DNA of 64,000 bases, from the NCBI RefSeq assembly GCF_025244905.1, contig NZ_CP104285.1:930001-994000 (forward strand), written 5' to 3'. The DNA comes from Enterobacter mori (GTDB lineage Bacteria; Pseudomonadota; Gammaproteobacteria; Enterobacterales; Enterobacteriaceae). This document shows, piece by piece, positions 58,606 to 64,000 of the stretch. The notes beneath the pieces were generated by a model. The model was given only the letters and a program-made list of their open reading frames with translations, was not told where the DNA came from and did not search any database. Position 1 is the first letter of the stretch; every line of letters starts with the position of its first letter. Position numbers and translations under genes: made by a program.

Positions 58606-59187
58606 TCACAGTTGTTTGTTTTGCGCTTGCATCATCATGAGCGGGTAAAATTGCCAGAAACGCGTTTCCAGCGCATCGTAATGCTCATCCAGGTCATACC
58701 AGGAGTCGCGCAGGGCATCCAGTCGCGGGCGACGGCTCGCCATCCCATTCAGTACATTCTGGATGAAATCCATCTCGCCGTAGCGCTCCAGCCAGCGTTC
58801 CGACCACAGGTAATTATTCAGATTCACAAATCGCGGCGGTGAGTCCGGTAAAATAATCGACACCTGCTGATGGGCATAGCGCACAAATTCGGGTAGCGGC
58901 ATCTCCGGCGAAAGCTGTTCCCAGTGGCGCGACAGGAAGTGATCCCACATCACATCGAGCGTGATCGGCGCAACGCGGCGCGTCTCAGGGCGAAACCACG
59001 CTTTGGCTTCCGTTACTTCCGGCAGGTTATCGGTCAGCACGTCGATGCGGCGGTGCATAAAAATTCCGTCGACAACCTCAGGGGAATACTCTTCTGCAGG
59101 GTTGCCGCGTACAAAATCGGCCAGCAAATTGCCGGAAAGGGAGCTGTCAGCGAGGTGTGCGAGATGCAGGTGAGCGAGAAAATTCAT
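58606..59187 (-). CDS. acpH: Acyl-carrier-protein phosphodiesterase AcpH (YajB)
   Basis: Removes the 4'-phosphopantetheine group from holo-ACP. The 193-residue HD-like protein starts at [20 protein letters not shown], the E. coli N-terminus; a frame start 39 bases upstream is not conserved. Metal-binding residues are in [10 protein letters not shown] and [12 protein letters not shown]. It is divergent from queA. Confidence 0.93.
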   Translation of the reverse strand: MNFLAHLHLAHLADSSLSGNLLADFVRGNPAEEYSPEVVDGIFMHRRIDVLTDNLPEVTEAKAWFRPETRRVAPITLDVMWDHFLSRHWEQLSPEMPLPEFVRYAHQQVSIILPDSPPRFVNLNNYLWSERWLERYGEMDFIQNVLNGMASRRPRLDALRDSWYDLDEHYDALETRFWQFYPLMMMQAQNKQL

Positions 59188-59279
59188 GCGTTTTATTTGT
59201 CCGGGGGCGGCTAGTTGTTGCAGCAAAAGAGTGTGAGCACTAGACTATGCCGCCTGTTTTTAAGTCACGAGTATACGTC

Positions 59280-61531
<2,252 letters not shown>

Positions 61532-61553
61532 TTTTAATAATGAGGGAATTTGA

Positions 61554-61886
61554 ATGAGCTTTTTTATTTCTGATGCGGTAGCAGCAACAGGTGCGCCAGC
61601 GCAGGGCAGCCCGATGTCTCTGATTCTGATGCTGGTTGTGTTTGGTCTGATCTTCTACTTCATGATCCTGCGTCCACAGCAGAAGCGCACCAAAGAGCAC
61701 AAAAATCTGATGAACTCCATTGCGAAGGGCGATGAAGTGCTGACCAACGGTGGCCTGGTCGGTCGCGTGACCAAAGTAGCGGAAAGCGGCTACATTGCAA
61801 TCGCTCTGAACGACACCACTGAAGTGGTTATCAAACGTGACTTCGTAGCTGCCGTTCTGCCGAAAGGCACCATGAAGGCGCTGTAA
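61554..61886 (+). CDS. yajC: Sec translocase accessory protein YajC
   Basis: A 110-residue single-pass inner-membrane protein: helix at about residues 20-38 (MSLILMLVVFGLIFYFMILR) then a soluble beta-rich domain (GDEVLTNGGLVGRVTKVAES). It associates with SecDF-YidC at the translocon. GAGGGAA lies upstream of the start. Confidence 0.96.
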   Translation: MSFFISDAVAATGAPAQGSPMSLILMLVVFGLIFYFMILRPQQKRTKEHKNLMNSIAKGDEVLTNGGLVGRVTKVAESGYIAIALNDTTEVVIKRDFVAAVLPKGTMKAL

Positions 61887-61913
61887 TCCCAACTTTTCCC
61901 AAAGGGAACTGCC

Positions 61914-63761
61914 GTGTTAAACCGTTATCCTTTGTGGAAGTACGTCATGCTGGTGGTCGTCATTGTTGTCGGCCTGCTGTATGCGCTTCCCAACCTGTAT
62001 GGTGAGGATCCGGCCGTTCAAATCACTGGCGCGCGCGGTGTCGCCGCCAGTGAGCAAACGCTGATCCAGGTCCAGAAAACGTTACAAGAAGAAAAAATTA
62101 CCGCTAAGTCTGTGGCACTGGAAGAGGGCGCAATTCTTGCTCGCTTCGACACCACCGACACGCAGCTCCGCGCCCGTGAAGCGCTGATGGGCGTGCTGGG
62201 TGATAAGTATGTCGTGGCGCTTAACCTTGCTCCTGCAACCCCGCGTTGGCTGGCTGCGCTGAACGCAGAGCCAATGAAACTCGGTCTTGACCTGCGTGGC
62301 GGCGTTCACTTCCTGATGGAAGTGGATATGGATACCGCGCTTGGCAAGCTGCAGGAACAGAACATCGACAGCCTGCGCAGCGATCTGCGTGAGAAAGGCA
62401 TTGCGTACACAACCGTGCGTAAAGAAGATAACTACGGCATGAGCATCACGTTCCGCGACAGCGCGGCACGCGACCAGGCTGTAACTTACCTGTCTCAACG
62501 TCACCGCGATCTGGTCATCACCTCTCAGGGCAGCAGCCAGCTGCGCGCGGTGATGACGGATGCACGTCTGAGCGAAGCGCGTGAATACGCCGTTCAGCAG
62601 AACATCAACATTCTGCGTAACCGTGTAAACCAACTGGGCGTGGCCGAGCCGCTGGTACAGCGTCAGGGTGCTGACCGTATCGTGGTTGAACTGCCGGGTA
62701 TCCAGGACACCGCGCGTGCGAAAGAGATTCTCGGTGCGACCGCGACGCTGGAATTCCGTCTGGTGAATACCAACGTCGATCAGTCCGCTGCCGCGTCTGG
62801 CCGCATTCCGGGCGACTCCGAAGTGAAAGAGACCCGCGAAGGTCAGCCGGTTGTGCTGTACAAACGCGTGATCCTGACCGGTGACCACATCACCGACTCC
62901 ACTTCAAGCCAGGATGAGTACAACCAGCCGCAGGTTAACATCTCGCTGGACAGCGCGGGTGGCAACATCATGTCGAACTTCACCAAGGACAATATCGGTA
63001 AGCCGATGGCGACCCTGTTCGTGGAGTACAAAGACAGCGGTAAGAAAGATGCCAAAGGCCGTTCCGTTCTGGTGAAAGAGGAAGAGGTGATTAACATCGC
63101 CAATATCCAGTCTCGTCTGGGTAACAGCTTCCGTATCACCGGTATCAACAACCCGAATGAAGCCCGCCAGCTTTCACTGCTGCTGCGTGCCGGTGCGCTG
63201 ATTGCGCCAATTCAAATTGTTGAAGAACGTACCATTGGTCCTACCCTGGGTATGCAGAACATCAAACAGGGCCTGGAAGCGTGTCTGGCCGGTCTGGTGG
63301 TCTCCATTATCTTTATGATCTTCTTCTATAAGAAGTTTGGTCTGATTGCGACCTCCGCGCTGCTGGCGAACCTGGTGCTGATCATCGGTATCATGTCCCT
63401 GCTGCCGGGCGCAACGCTGACCATGCCAGGTATAGCGGGTATCGTTCTAACCCTTGCGGTGGCGGTCGACGCTAACGTACTGATAAACGAACGTATCAAA
63501 GAAGAGTTGAGCAACGGTCGCTCTGTGCAACAGGCGATTGAAGAAGGTTACAAAGGTGCGTTCAGCTCTATCTTCGATGCGAACGTAACAACACTGATTA
63601 AGGTTCTTATCCTGTATGCAGTGGGTACTGGCGCGATCAAAGGCTTTGCGATTACTACCGGTATCGGTGTTGCAACGTCAATGTTTACCGCTATTGTCGG
63701 CACCCGTGCCATCGTGAACCTGCTGTACGGCGGCAAGCGCGTCAAAAAGCTGTCTATCTGA
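61914..63761 (+). CDS. secD: Protein translocase subunit SecD
   Basis: A 615-residue RND-related subunit that uses the proton gradient to help pull proteins across the inner membrane. It starts with GTG 61914 ([20 protein letters not shown]), has the large periplasmic P1 region (about 35-450, with the D1 motif [16 protein letters not shown]) and six membrane helices in total, including the D5 region [18 protein letters not shown]. Length equals the E. coli protein. Confidence 0.97.
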   Translation: MLNRYPLWKYVMLVVVIVVGLLYALPNLYGEDPAVQITGARGVAASEQTLIQVQKTLQEEKITAKSVALEEGAILARFDTTDTQLRAREALMGVLGDKYVVALNLAPATPRWLAALNAEPMKLGLDLRGGVHFLMEVDMDTALGKLQEQNIDSLRSDLREKGIAYTTVRKEDNYGMSITFRDSAARDQAVTYLSQRHRDLVITSQGSSQLRAVMTDARLSEAREYAVQQNINILRNRVNQLGVAEPLVQRQGADRIVVELPGIQDTARAKEILGATATLEFRLVNTNVDQSAAASGRIPGDSEVKETREGQPVVLYKRVILTGDHITDSTSSQDEYNQPQVNISLDSAGGNIMSNFTKDNIGKPMATLFVEYKDSGKKDAKGRSVLVKEEEVINIANIQSRLGNSFRITGINNPNEARQLSLLLRAGALIAPIQIVEERTIGPTLGMQNIKQGLEACLAGLVVSIIFMIFFYKKFGLIATSALLANLVLIIGIMSLLPGATLTMPGIAGIVLTLAVAVDANVLINERIKEELSNGRSVQQAIEEGYKGAFSSIFDANVTTLIKVLILYAVGTGAIKGFAITTGIGVATSMFTAIVGTRAIVNLLYGGKRVKKLSI

Positions 63762-63771
63762 GGAGTGCGTT

Positions 63772-64000
63772 GTGGCACAGGAATATACTGTTGAACAATT
63801 GAACCACGGCCGTAAAGTCTGGGACTTTATGCGCTGGGACTACTGGGCCTTCGGCATTTCAGGTTTTCTGCTGATTCTGTCCATCGTCATTATGGGCGTG
63901 AAAGGCTTTAACTGGGGTCTGGATTTTACCGGTGGTACGGTAATTGAAATCTCCCTGGAAAAACCGGTCGATATGGACGAAATGCGCCTGTCGCTGCAGA
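63772..64000 (+). CDS. secF: Protein translocase subunit SecF (5' part only)
   Basis: The first 76 codons are present; the window ends inside the gene. It begins at GTG 63772 with AGGAG upstream. The visible part matches E. coli Sec[28 protein letters not shown], first helix, and the [15 protein letters not shown] motif that starts the periplasmic domain. It follows secD by 10 bases as the partner subunit. Confidence 0.95.
   Translation, partial: MAQEYTVEQLNHGRKVWDFMRWDYWAFGISGFLLILSIVIMGVKGFNWGLDFTGGTVIEISLEKPVDMDEMRLSLQ

Overview
The window is one contiguous piece of a chromosome from a bacterium of the order Enterobacterales. The gene order from hemB to secF follows the roughly 8 to 9 minute region of the Escherichia coli map, and protein similarity by eye is very high. 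Several features are absent from E. coli K-12, and the codon use is GC-rich. Together these suggest Enterobacter or a close relative (Lelliottia, Leclercia). The genus call is an inference, because there is no rRNA or other species marker here.

Layout. (1) 1-2.5 kb: a truncated HAMP-GAF signalling protein and an AI-2E family membrane protein, both on the minus strand. (2) 2.8-5.1 kb: mmuPM, S-methylmethionine uptake and homocysteine methylation, behind a MetJ-type operator. (3) 5.6-14.8 kb: an accessory surface-adhesion island. It holds a complete chaperone-usher fimbrial operon in mrp-like order, ending in an MrpH-like putative zinc-binding tip adhesin and an EAL phosphodiesterase, followed by an AT-richer regulatory cluster of a ToxR/MarT-like membrane regulator, a FidL-like partner and a LuxR-type regulator. 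(4) 14.9-18.3 kb: tauABCD for taurine sulfur. (5) 18.4-20.1 kb: a two-domain acyltransferase resembling OlsF, the ornithine lipid synthase. (6) 20.2-31.4 kb: hemB, a classical autotransporter, yaiV/iprA, ampH, an isochorismatase-fold hydrolase, sbmA-yaiW, yaiY, yaiZ and ddlA. (7) 31.4-37.1 kb: an extensin-like protein, an MdtG-like exporter behind a good CRP site, iraP, phoA-psiF with a Pho box, and dgcC. (8) 37.1-47.1 kb: proC, yaiI, aroL, yaiA, aroM, ppnP, rdgC, mak, sbcC and sbcD. (9) 47.3-54.5 kb: phoBR with a Pho box, brnQ, proY, and malZ with a MalT box. (10) 54.7-57.8 kb: a three-gene cluster of unknown role (YcaC-like hydrolase, monooxygenase-fold membrane protein, AepA-like amidohydrolase). 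(11) 57.9-64 kb: tsaA, acpH, queA, tgt, yajC, secD and the start of secF.

Working together. Three themes recur. Phosphate: PhoBR with its targets phoB, phoA and psiF, and iraP linking stress to RpoS. Sulfur: mmuPM and tauABCD. Surface attachment and cyclic-di-GMP: fimbriae, autotransporter, EAL enzyme, DgcC, and the GAF protein that may be a further diguanylate cyclase.

The most interesting unexplained items are the closed fimbria/EAL/MarT-FidL/LuxR module, a family of GC-rich palindromic repeats at gene 3' ends (one supplies the C-terminus of the OlsF-like protein), and the AepA-like cluster. No tRNA, rRNA, insertion sequence, prophage or CRISPR array was seen.
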